A stretch of 64,000 nt of DNA, taken from positions 62,001-126,000 of the forward strand of contig VTPC01008022.1 of assembly GCA_011009095.1 (NCBI GenBank), given 5' to 3'. The stretch is from Ignelater luminosus. Its lineage: Eukaryota > Arthropoda > Insecta > Coleoptera > Elateridae. Within the stretch, counting starts at the first letter, position 1; each line of letters opens with the position of its first letter. Made by a program: the position numbers and the translations under genes. The notes under the pieces were generated by a model. That model did no database searches and was not told the DNA's origin. It saw nothing but the letters and a program-made list of their open reading frames with translations. Shown here one piece after another: positions 40,467 through 50,578 of this stretch.

Positions 40467-41753
40467 GGGTGTCCCTAAATTTCATTAAAAGCTTCAGGTA
40501 GACGTCTTCCTTTATGAGGCCTGAACTCAAATCTGCAACCAGAATCTTCCCTAGTCGCTTAGTTTTCTTGTACGACGATGAAGAAGTTAACACATTTAAC
40601 ATTAAATTACAAGACATCGCGCAATTAAATCTAACGGAACATTTATCCATTCAATAGGTGAACTTATTAGAAGAAAAAATTACCACCATGAATGCATTAA
40701 CTATTAACGTTTACTTTGTAGAGAGGGTGTTAAAAATAAGAGATTTAGTAAAAACAGATGTGGCAACCAGGCAAACACTGTTTACTTGGATGAATCTAAA
40801 CAATTGTTTACATCATAATTCATCTGTTACATTTTGACATTTGTGGTTAGCTGGCGTTAGACATACATTTTGTAATTTAAGTTATTCTTGCACATTTGCT
40901 GTTTGGTGTTGAGTTTTTCCTTAATTATTTTCTATTCCGTTTCCGTTGTTTGTGTTATTGTTCTTTGTTGACTTTTTGTTTCTGTTAAAATTTTTATTCC
41001 GTTCTGTTTCTGTTTACTGACTTGCAGTTCCCGTTTTTTTCTGGTATGTATTAATTCTAGTTTTTGTATTTCAGTTTTATAGTTTAGTTTTTCTTTAGTT
41101 TTGTAATGAAGTATGCAATACATGAGTATACCGACATGATTCTGTTTCTTGGGCAATGTAATGGAAATTACAAGGAAGCTGCCAGACTTTATGCAGAACG
41201 TTTTGCAAATAGACGCCATCCAAGTCACAGCGTTATTCGAAATGCACACCAAAGGCTTAGAGAATCTGGAAATATTATGCCAATTCATAATTTAAATGAA
41301 GGTAGGCCGCGAGCAGGCAGAAATGCCGATTTAGAAGTTTGAAGCACGTGCCATTATTTAAGTTAAAATACATTTTATCGTTACAAAACGTACAGGTACC
41401 ACTGATATTCAGATTTCAACTGCAAATAAATAATTAATTTTTAAAAATATAGTTTTTTTCATAAATGTGATTTTTTATATGAGTTTACTTTAGATTGCTT
41501 TAGATTTAAATTATTTCAATAGCTAGCCTGATTTAATTTTTTTATTGCGATCAGATGTTTGATTCGTCGCCACCTTTAGCTGTAAAGGTTAAGCCGCTTT
41601 CAGGGACTAAGCAGCGTTGCCAAGCTTATGTTTCTTCTTTTGGCTCGTGTGAAGAAACTAACTGCGTTAGAGAGTTCGCGTTTGAAGTTTTCTCATCACA
41701 ATTGATTAAGGAAGGCGGCTACCTGAAGCTTTTAATGCAATTTAGGGACACCC
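40467..41753. mobile_element. DNA transposon remnant with ~50-bp inverted ends and a DUF4817-type gene piece
   Basis: GGGTGTCCCTAAATTTCATT runs inward from 40467. The complement of the segment ending at 41753 gives GGGTGTCCCTAAATTGCATT. The match continues through AAAAGCTTCAGGTAG for about 50 bp. The only coding piece is at 41106-41342. The 1.29-kb size is too small for a complete element with the full protein, so it is an internally deleted copy. Confidence 0.75.
41106..41342 (+). pseudogene. DUF4817-like N-terminal transposase domain
   Basis: MKYAIHEYTDMILFLGQCNG followed by NYKEAARLYAERFANRRHPS and INLNEGRPR-type sequence (…HNLNEGRPRAGRN). It matches the DUF4817 helix-turn-helix found at the N terminus of many insect transposon proteins (eyadMl..yGec..n..eAarlY.erfpnRrhP…GRPR). 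The catalytic part is absent; the frame stops after 78 codons. Confidence 0.75.
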
Positions 41754-41984
41754 TCTATATTGGTCGTCCATTCGTCCATCAAAGCAACATTAGCATTAAT
41801 CTTATTGACTTTAGTCCATACTTCATCCGAATATTTTTGAATTTAAGATGTACATTCAATGGACGTCCATCAGACAACCGTTAGCGGACGTCCATTGTAC
41901 ATCCAATTTTGGTTCATACTTTGTATAAGTACAAACTTCGTACATAGGACGTACAAATAACATCTAGAAATATTACACAAAGTC

Positions 41985-42934
41985 CAGATTATGTTCGAAA
42001 AAGTCAGAAAGTTCCAACAGTTGTCTAGGATTTCTCTAAATTATGTCCAAGAGTCGACTTTTGTACGAAAGGCATTCAAACTATGTCCATATTCTTGTCG
42101 ACAAACGCCCAAATTATGTCCAAACACCGTCCAAAGTATGTCCAAAGACCGTCAAAACTTTGTCCATAAGTCGATAAGGTTTTGTTGGAAAACCGTCCAA
42201 AGTATGTACAAGAATCGTCCAGATTATGTCCAAGAATCAACAATATCCTGCCCGAAAAACGTCCAAAGACCATCGAAGTTTTGTCCAAAAATCGTTCAAA
42301 GTATGTCCAAAGTTAACAAGCTTCTGCCCGAGAAACGTCTAAATCCTGTCCAAAGTATGTTTATATTATGTTCAACAGTCGACAAGGTTTTGCCCGAAAA
42401 ACATCCAAAGTTCAAAAATCGTCCAAATTATGCCCAAAAGTCGAGAAGATCCTGCCCGGAAAATGTTCAAATTATGTTCAAAAACCGTTCAGATTTTGTC
42501 TGAAAAACGTCCAAGTCCAATGTATGTCCAGAAATTGTCCGAATTATGTCCATAAGTAATCTAGATTGTATCCAAAAAACATCCAAGTCCAAGGTATATC
42601 CAAAAGTCGTCCAAATTATGTCTAGACGCCGTCCACATTTTGCCCAAAAAACTTCTAAGTCTAAAGTATGTTTAAGAATCGTCCGAATTATGACTAAAAG
42701 CCGTCCAGATTTTGTTTGAAAAACGTTCAGTAGAAAGTACTTCCAGAAGTCGTGCAAATTATGTCCAAAAGCAGTCCAGATTTTGTCCGAGAAATGTCCA
42801 AGTCCAAAGTGTGTTCCAGAATCGTTTGAATTATATCTAAAAGCCGTCAGGATTTTGTTTGAAAAATGCCCAAGTCGAAAGTACGTCCAGAAATCGTTCG
42901 AATTATGTCCAAAAGCTGTACAGACTTATGTCTA
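41985..42934. repeat. GTCC-rich short-period tandem array, part 1
   Basis: Units of roughly 17-20 bases such as AAAAGCCGTCCAGATTTTGT and CCGAATTATGTCC recur about 45 times with drift. Translation gives Phe/Val/Gln/Ser/Lys-rich frames (for example 41991-42503) that are by-products. It is interrupted at 42935 and resumes at 46436. Confidence 0.8.
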
Positions 42935-43092
42935 GGCGCTGCACGGTGAACCGAGTAGTAGGTGCTAGCTTGACAAAAATTATTTTTTTTAGTAATTTTG
43001 CTTGTAGTCTTCACAATAAAGCTAATAACAGGATTTATTCATTAAAAAGAAGTTGAAAAGTTCTACTGAATGAAATCAAAATGATGCACATA

Positions 43093-44406
43093 CAAGGTGT
43101 GACAATAAAGTTCGGTAAGTGATTTAAAAAAAGGTACTTACACAAATAGTAGATGAAAAATATTTTACTGTCCTTCGAAGTAATCCCCCCCAGATACAAC
43201 GCACTTCTGGCAACGCTCGTACAGTTGTTGGAAACTGCGTGAGAAGTCCTCCATTGGAATGGCCTTCAACTCCGACGTAACGTTTTCTTTGATCTCTTCA
43301 ATTCCGGAAAATCTCTTCCCTTTCAGCGACGACTTCAGGCGGGGAAACAAGAAAAAGTCAGCCGGAGCCAAATCCGGTGAATACGGGGGGTGACTGATCT
43401 CAGGAACTCCTTTGTCGGCCAAAAACTTCTTCACTATGCATGCCGTGTGGGATGGTGCATTATCATGCAAAAGGAACCAGCCTCTTCCTTGTGCAAGTTG
43501 GGGACGCACTCGTCGAATTCGCGCCAGCAGACGTTGCAGAACCTGCAAATAAAATTCTTTGTTGACCGTTTGACCCTGAGGTAGAAACTCCTTATGGATA
43601 ATCCCATGTCGGTCAAAGAAGGCAAACAGCATGGTTTTCGTCTTTGACTTCTGGAGTCGAGATTTGGTGTGTCTTGGGGAACTGGGACTCCGCCATTCCA
43701 TGCTTTGCCGTTTTGTTTCAGGGTCGTACTCGAAACACCACGACTCATCACCGGTCACAATTGAATCCAAGAATGTTGGGTCGTTATCACACGTGCTGAT
43801 GAAGTCGCCGCATGCGTCAAATCTTTGGAGTTTTTGTTCGTCTGTGAGAAAATGGGGAACAAATCGAGAACAGATCTTTCGCTTCTGCAAGTCGTTTTTT
43901 CAAGATGAGACGGACTGTTTCACGGTTAATTCCCACTTCTTCGGCCAACAATCGCACAGTCATTCGACGGTCCTTTGTTACCAGTTCTCGGACTGCTTTC
44001 ACAGAATCGTCATTTCTCGACGTCGACGGTCTTCCACTCCTAGGCGCATCATCTATCGAGTCCCGTCCCTCACGAAAACGTTTAAACCATTCCGATACAC
44101 ATTTCAAGGTTACTGCTTCATGCCCGTAAACTTCCTTTAGCATTAAATGAGTTTCTGTTATTGTTTTCCCTAATTTAAAACAAAACTTTATATTTGCTCT
44201 TTGCTCCATTTTTCGACAATTACGCGCGAACCTTTCATCACCCGCATTAACAGGCTGTCATCGACAGACGCGTTCATGCAGCGACCAGACAGGTTAGGAC
44301 ATGTTCGGGCAGGAGTTAAGCCATGTGTTGTCGCTTTCGGAAATATGAAAAACCTTTCGGCATCAAAAATACAACGGTGCTTACCGAACTTTATTGTCAC
44401 ACCTTG
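43093..44406 (-). mobile_element. mariner element (D,D34D), 1314 bp, nested
   Basis: Perfect 27-bp inverted ends begin CAAGGTGTGACAATAAAGTT. TA flanks the element at 43091-43092 and 44407-44408. Minus-strand frames cover a whole transposase apart from one frame change. It lies inside the 3.5-kb element, so it is the later arrival. Confidence 0.94.
43165..44209 (-). pseudogene. mariner transposase with one frameshift
   Basis: The start MEQRANIKFCFKLGKTITET and the HTH/linker segment GRPSTSRNDDSVKAVRELV lead into a catalytic domain with VTGDESWCF, LHDNAPSH and YSPDLAPADFF (34 residues between the last two Asp). The end is GGDYFEGQ*. The two frames (44209-43817 and 43890-43165) meet at a run of six A's on the coding strand, consistent with a one-base slippage. 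The length is normal for mariner (about 345 aa). All catalytic residues are present. Confidence 0.88.
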
Positions 44407-44760
44407 TATTTGCAAATAAAGGAAAATCTTTACAGAATTATACTCAACTACAAGTAACAATATGCAATCCTAATAATCAAGAATGAACAACAATATTACA
44501 TTAATCAACTACTATTTTCTTCTGAATCAGAGTCTTACAGTTGAATCAGAAGCGTAATAATCCTCTTGGTTTATGTTATTGTCAATTGTACTGAAACATT
44601 TAATTGTTCATTAGGTAGCTTCGTAGAAGTTACAATTAACATTTCTAGAACTTTAGGCGGTAAAACTCCTTTTTGTGTCTTATATCTATAAACTTATTAA
44701 CTAACGGGTCGGATGTAACGAGCAATATTGTTAATAAATCAGTAATCATCACTACTCGAG

Positions 44761-45111
44761 ATGTTTTTTATGTGTGACGTTCTCGAAAATTACGACACCT
44801 CATATCTGGTTTCTTGCGTCTTTTCAGATAGCTGCCCAATAGGCAAAAAACAGTTTATAATAAAGCTATACTTGCGTGGTAAAGGATTTTGTGAAAAGTC
44901 ACGGACATGGAATACCAAGAGTATCGACTTAAATACTATAAATCTCTGGTCTCTAAACAATATTTCTCAAAGTTGTCAATTAATTCCGTGGCTAGACGAC
45001 AAAGCTTTTAATAAAAACTTTAAATTTTTTATAAGGACCAAATCAATCCCTGTCATTCCGGACGACTTTGCAGGATTTTTGAATTTTTTCATTGTCACAG
45101 TAAGACCATGA
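44761..45111 (+). other. Open frame of unknown meaning inside the 3.5-kb element
   Basis: 116 codons with no recognised domain. It overlaps minus-strand frames that better resemble protein-coding remnants, so it is probably not a gene. Confidence 0.2.
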
Positions 45112-45379
45112 AAACTTTTGTTTGTACTTGCCATCACAACCCCATTTGCATCAATTCTTTTTTGATTTTTGAAAATATCACCTTGTGACAAAAGCAATCT
45201 GTTCAGCCAATGATCAACGGTAAGTTGAAGAGAGAGCTCTGTACTTATTTCAGTGATTGTAATGGCTGTCTAGCATAATAAGAGGCGAAAACATGATGTC
45301 CTACACTTATAAGAGTGTTTTGTGTTGATTTGTACGCAAAGAAGTGCTTTTCGTATCAACATAATGAGCCAATGCCTCC

Positions 45380-45934
45380 ACACTCGTCAATGGTCTTTGA
45401 GCGATCTATTGCTGCCTGAAATTTGTAATTTCCTGTATATGGTAGATGCCACGTTTCCAACGTCATATACTATTGCACTTCTTTTGCCTTCATCATAAAG
45501 ACAAACTTCTGATGAAGAATGCTTAGCAATTAATAGTCTTCCACTCGATTTAGTTCTTGTGGAAGATTCCTCTAAGATTTTTTCGGTCTTCCAGACTTAG
45601 AATTAGAAAACTGAGGCTGACCTACATTTTCTAATACTCATTCTAAAAATTCTTGTCTTGAAATTCTCGCCTTGAAGCTACTATTGTGTTTCGTGAAGGA
45701 ATCTATTTTGCACCTACTTGTTTTCCATCGATCTTGAAACCGAAATGATATACGGCCGATATTTTCTTTAATTAGGCGATTGACCTCGTCTGAATCACAT
45801 GAGAAGGCTATTTTCTCCATGACAGCTCTCAAAAGCTGTTGTAACTGTTCCTTTTTTGGATACATTTTCCAAAGTTCGAAAAAATCGATTCTAGATATAG
45901 ACAAAGTTACTTCTGAAGAAGGTAAAAAAACCAC
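45380..45934 (-). pseudogene. Decayed coding region of the 3.5-kb element
   Basis: Two minus-strand pieces: SRIDFFELWKMYPKKEQLQQ … IGRISFRFQDRWKTSRCKID (45934-45638), then SGRPKKS and ILEESSTRTKSSGRLLIAKH (about 45610-45420). The spacing of aromatic and basic residues (F.LW..Y…R..RWK…D.F) and the GRP.KS…ESS.RTK phrase look like a real protein family seen in insect repeats. I cannot assign a name. Downstream pieces (EALAHYVDTKSTS near 45370) may continue it. Confidence 0.4.
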
Positions 45935-46435
45935 CCTAGAGCAAACAAGAGCAGAAAATAAATGGGAAGAAATGGGAAGTTCTCAAACTAGAATAATTCA
46001 TCTACAAAATGGTGTAAAATTCATCACGTGATGTAATGTGGAGAATATAATTTAAGACTAATGAAGTTGTAAAACCAATATTATTTCTGTATACATTTCA
46101 CGTTAGACTTTGAGTCCATCCTAAATATATAAAATTTATTGAACCAAAAAAGAAAATAGTTTCGTTATTGTAAAGAACTTACTTTGGGCTTTTGAATAAC
46201 TGAATATAAACTTTTTATGTGTATCAGATATTTTAAGCTTTGTCTTGCAACTAAAATAGTTATTTGAAAACCAACTTTTGTTGCACATACTAATCAGTAG
46301 GCCATTGTTGGCACCTAACTATCTGCAGATAGTTTTATCCACGAAGTATGAGAATTGCAATAATCCTATTTTGTCTTTCTAATTCGGACACGACTTTTGT
46401 CAAGCTAGCATGTACTATTAGATTCACTGTGCGCC

Positions 46436-46640
46436 GTCCAGATTTTGTCCGAAATATGTCCAAGTCCAAAGTGTGTTCAAGAATCGTCCGAATTATGTCC
46501 AAAAGCTGTCCAGATTTTGTACAAAAGACGTCCAAGTCCAAAGTCTGTTCAGAGATCGTCTGAATGATGTCCAAAAGTCGTCTAGACTTTGTCCCAAAAA
46601 CTTCGAAATTAAGTCCAGAAATTGTCTAGATCACGTAGTA
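46436..46640. repeat. GTCC-rich tandem array, part 2
   Basis: CGTCCAGATTTTGTCCGAAA and ATGTCCAAGTCCAAAGT units in the same orientation as part 1, directly at the right end of the 3.5-kb element. Confidence 0.8.
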
Positions 46641-46805
46641 AGAGTTCATGGATTTGGTTTTGCTACTATGGTGTTTCATAGATGTTGCCATATTTCGTTT
46701 ATGCTGTATATGTTTCTATACAAGAGGGTATAGATGTTTAATTACTGAATAAGATTTTAATACCTTAATGGTTAAAATACATTACGAAAAGGTTTTATAT
46801 GTTTT

Positions 46806-46807
<2 letters not shown>

Positions 46808-46843
<36 letters not shown>
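46808..46843. repeat. TC microsatellite, 18 units
   Basis: Uninterrupted (TC)n from 46808 to 46843. Confidence 0.95.
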
Positions 46844-46846
<3 letters not shown>

Positions 46847-46990
46847 GAAAATCATTTATAATTTTGTTACAACAAAATTGCTAATGATTTTCTACATAAA
46901 ATTGTACTTAATACTTTTTTGTCCAATGGACGTCCGTTAGTCCAAAATTGAACGTCCAGTAGATGTCCGCCCGCCTAAATTTGGACGTGC

Positions 46991-49750
46991 GCGTGCTATA
47001 TGTGAGATAAATATCAACCCCCCTAAAACACAGTAAATAATAATTTTCCATAAACATAAATAACAATTCAACATTTTTTCATAATACTCCACTTTTTGTA
47101 AAAAGATTTTTTACAAAATCTCTTTTTGCATAGACATCAGGATGTGTTTCTTGAAATCTTTTTTTACATTATGTAAAAGCTGGACGAGGGTCTCTCGTAA
47201 AGAGTGTAATACACAGTAAACGTTTCTTAAAAAATGCTCAGCTCCTGTTGAAATAATGATAACGGTTGCATTGAATTTATGTAGGGGCGTTCCTAAATAG
47301 TTAGTGAATCTCAGATGTTTGAGCCTATTTTACTTTTCAAATAGGTCATTATGGGCGACATGGCAGTAGTGATGCAAAATCTTAGAAAATTATGACCGAT
47401 AATCGTCGTGGAGCCCAAACGGAAAAAGCTGAAGACGTGAAATCTTGCAGGCGTGCTCTTTAAACATCAACGGCAACCACTAAGAAGGGAATATTTCGAA
47501 AAAGGGATGAAAAGTGATTTTTCGTCGACCTGATTAGCAAGTTTAGCCAGCGGTGGCGATCGCCGAAGCCGACTGGACACGCCCATTTACGATTTTCAAA
47601 AGAGGCCATTTTCTGCCAAACAAAAGATCGCTTGGTAAATCAAAGTAGCTTACATTCGATTGTTAGATATGCACAAAAACAAATTTTAAAAAATGAACAT
47701 CTTTACCATTTGATGGGAAATTTTGCACTGTAATGAATAAATGAAATTCTGTCCTGTACTTAAATCACAGGCGACTTTGGCGTTTGTTTGTTTTTTCTTC
47801 TAGATAACTTCGAACATATCACGCGTGAAAAAATCATTTGAATTTTAATCATTGTCATTGATCAAATACAGCTTAAGATTTACTTTTGTCACCGTCTCGC
47901 GTCTTTTAGAATGAAAATAACGAGAATAATTCTGCATTTTCTCGATTGTTTTAATTGCATTATGTGCCAGAATTTGGGTGGATGCGAGAATGGATGGCTT
48001 TGTTATTGTTGGTGTTTATAAAAGCTAGATAGATTTAATAAATTATATAAAATGTAATAATGAAACTTTGAACTATTTTAAATACCTACGTTAAGTTACT
48101 CGAAGCTTTTATTTATAAGGAAGGCGGGGAGTTATGAAAAGCTCTATTGGAGGAAAATTCTGCTGTCGAGATATTAATCAAAGAAACCTGAAAAATTTAA
48201 CTAATACCTTTGTTACATATTCAAGAAAATTGGAAAGGGATTAGAAGTTAATAAAGAAGAAATTATCAGTTTTCACAATTCTCCACTTCTTCTTGCCTTT
48301 AATGTTTAAAAGCTAGACAGATGGAGATCAAGAAAATACTAACCACATCCTGAAGAAAGCCCAATAATAAATATGAATTACATTTTCTAGCTGTTGCAGT
48401 TTAATTTTATATTACGTCTTTTAGCGAAAAATCGATAGAACGCTGCAAGGATAAGGATGTTTTTCAGCAGCGGTATGCGTTCCTGTATAAAGTAGTAATA
48501 AATACATCAGTAAGATGTTAATTTGTAATTAAACCTGAAGGTGAAGGTTTGCTTAATACATCTAGGTACAACTCGTAAGCGTCTTTTCAATGAAAAGACT
48601 ATTTTGATAAAAGTTTATGAAAATTTATTGCATCGCAGATCTTGCTCTAGATACCGTTTTTATCATTCTGCCCCCAAGAGAAAATTTATAAATGATTTAA
48701 CAATTTTTCAGAGACACGTGCTGAAAATCGTCAAACACGTGTTTTTGCCATGTGCTTTATTTATTAGCCATCAGGATTCAAGAAGGAACGTATATATGTA
48801 CTATAGAAGTGTAAGAAAATGCAGCGTCTTGGATTTCCTCCGGTCCAGATTTTGTTTAATTTTTAATATAAAATTAGTGCACCTTTAATATTAATTGTTT
48901 TTTTTTCTTTTTTCTAGGCGTCAATAATTATTTATTATCCTTTACATTAGAGTGCGATGCAAATATGCAATTCTGATCGGAAACGTTAAGAAAAAGTTAT
49001 TAGATATACAGTATACCATGAACAAAATGAGGTTTGGACGCAACCATTTCGTGAAAGGGGGGCGTCGGGTGGCGTTTTGAACGTCGGGTGCGGTGTATTT
49101 CGTTTCATGCGAAACGGCAACGGGCTATAGTTCGTCAAATGAGAAACTGAGGCTTCCCCCTAGACTTTCTACTTATCTTTTGGGTACTAACTGCATTTAC
49201 CCATATATAATACTTTTGCAGCGTGTAAGCGATAAAATGAGCGCGCGAGAGCTTTCTTCTCCGCGAACGAATTATATTTTAGCCGGGACCCTCTGCGTTC
49301 TAGAGAAAGAAAGACTAATAACTGACTGGTTAGATTAGAATTTACCCATCAAATTCCATTCTTTTACAGGATATAATTTGCGGCCTCCTTTACTTAAATA
49401 TATAGGAAAAAACACTAATGGAAATTATAGAAAAACGCGCGCGTACTTATTTTAAATTTATTACGAAGAAAACTTGAACTTTGATCTATTTGCAGCCTTA
49501 CAAATTGGAATTTATTAATATTTCGCTAAGGAGAATGTGAAAATAACGCTATTATTAATTAACAATAAAAATTTATTGTTATGCATTCACTGGCGGGAAT
49601 TCAAAAGTTTAAACAAGGAAGGGTTGACGTTCTTTCTTATTAACTCGTACAAATTATTTATGGAGAATATCTTTTTCCTTTTGTAATAATCGATAATAAT
49701 CCTAATTGTTATAAATTTATACATACGCTTACGTAATGAAAAAATTTTAA
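46991..49750. other. Intergenic stretch upstream of MEP-1; no gene recognised
   Basis: Frames 48541-48888 and 49093-49338 lack an ATG start at their 5' ends and show no domain. The stretch 47390-47620 is less AT-rich but not identified. Confidence 0.35.
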
Positions 49751-49771
49751 GACATCGTGGAATGGAGTGCT

Positions 49772-49820
49772 ACGTCACTATTTTTGATCACGTGATGTAC
49801 CGTTAGACGCCATATTGGCA
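49772..49820 (+). promoter_or_regulatory. Probable MEP-1 promoter motifs
   Basis: Within 50 bases lie TACGTCA (CRE-like, 49772), the palindromic E-box TCACGTGA (49789-49796) and the palindrome GCCATATTGGC (49810-49820), which contains a GCCAT core like YY1/Pho sites. There is no TATA box. The cluster sits 150-200 bases upstream of the first candidate exon, as in housekeeping promoters. Binding is inferred. Confidence 0.45.
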
Positions 49821-49966
49821 GTTTAGTGTAGCGTTAGGGGTTAGTGACAGTGTTGCTCCTCATTCTTACCTTTTTACATAAATATCATTCATAATAATTA
49901 ACAATTAAGACATAACTTGTGCTCAAAGAGTGCTAGTGAACAATACACGTGTGACAACAGTTTTAA

Positions 49967-49992
49967 ATGTCGCGGGTCGTGTTTTGCTTCGG
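49967..49992 (+). CDS. Possible upstream MEP-1 first exon (alternative start)
   Basis: ATGTCGCGGGTCGTGTTTTG runs to a GG|GTATTT donor. Joined to the acceptor at 50501 it stays in frame and would prefix MSRVVFCFGFFASA to the MAAVEMGE start. The donor is weak, so this may instead be untranslated leader. Confidence 0.3.
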
Positions 49993-50517
49993 GTATTTAC
50001 GATCGTCACAACCTTCTATTGGTGGTGTGCAGCTGTTCAACGTCGACGTGATCTAAAATCCCAATTGATTTGGCGGGAATATTCTAAGATGCTGTAATTT
50101 GTGGTAATTACACTTCACAAAATGCTAACAAATATTTATCGGAATTATTACAAATAAATATGACTCATAATTTTCCCCAATCCAGCCTATTGTTTAAATT
50201 AATTTTCCTGTGGTGGCAGCACTGGTCGTTTAATATTATAATATTTTCCACCAAGAGTGGGGTTCAAATTTCACGGCCTACTAATTCATTATTTTTCCCA
50301 AATAATTTATTTTATAATAGGTCGGTTTTTAAACATTAATCTACGATATGTTGCCACTCCAATTTAATTGAGGGTTGAAGATTATGTTGCTATAAATAAT
50401 TTCTTTGGATGGATTTGTTTTTTAATGCTACCTTTCGTCGATAAATTGTTTACAAATAAACGAGTCGGAATACTGTAATTTATAACAATGTTGTTTTGCA
50501 GATTCTTTGCGAGTGCT

Positions 50518-50578
50518 ATGGCAGCTGTTGAAATGGGGGAGGTTGATGAGATTCATTCGAATGAAGAAAACATAAAAG
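50518..50578 (+). CDS. MEP-1: MEP-1 exon with start codon
   Basis: Encodes [20 protein letters not shown] and ends in phase 1 at AAAG|GTTAAT. The exon begins at about 50502 after TTTTGCAG. Confidence 0.75.

Larger units (their letters stand above)
42935..46435. mobile_element. 3.5-kb DNA element with inverted ends, inserted in the GTCC array
   Basis: The left end reads GGCGCTGCACGGTGAACCG, then TGCTAGCTTGACAAAA. The right end, read inward from 46435, gives GGCGCACAGTGAATCT, then TGCTAGCTTGACAAAA, with weaker similarity to about 65 bp. Removing the mariner leaves about 2.2 kb. Minus-strand frames hold KILEESSTRTKSSGRLLIAK and FELWKMYPKKEQLQQLLRAV followed by RFQDRWKTSRCKIDSFT. These look like a decayed protein-coding region, but I cannot name the family. 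No target duplication was found. Confidence 0.6.
40285..46990. mobile_element. 6.7-kb nest of elements between ACGTCCAAAT ends
   Basis: ACGTCCAAAT occurs at about 40288 and inverted near 46980. TGGACGTCC-type words cluster at 40455, 41765-41950 and 46915-46985. Between them lie the DUF4817 element, a GTCC array, a 3.5-kb inverted-end element with its own mariner, and a second GTCC array in the same orientation as the first. The simplest reading is one GTCC-bearing repeat split by two insertions. The outermost boundaries are uncertain. Confidence 0.4.

Noticed and set aside
41991-42503. 170-codon open frame
   Set aside because: By-product of the GTCC tandem array. Other frames on both strands are equally open and composition is repeat-driven.
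42000-42930. GTCC array considered as a CRISPR array
   Set aside because: Units are short, drift continuously and lack distinct spacers. The genome is eukaryotic.
48541-48888. 115-codon frame
   Set aside because: Starts at a non-ATG codon and its composition is typical of AT-rich non-coding DNA.
49093-49338. 81-codon frame upstream of MEP-1
   Set aside because: No ATG at its start, no similarity and no splice link to the MEP-1 exons.
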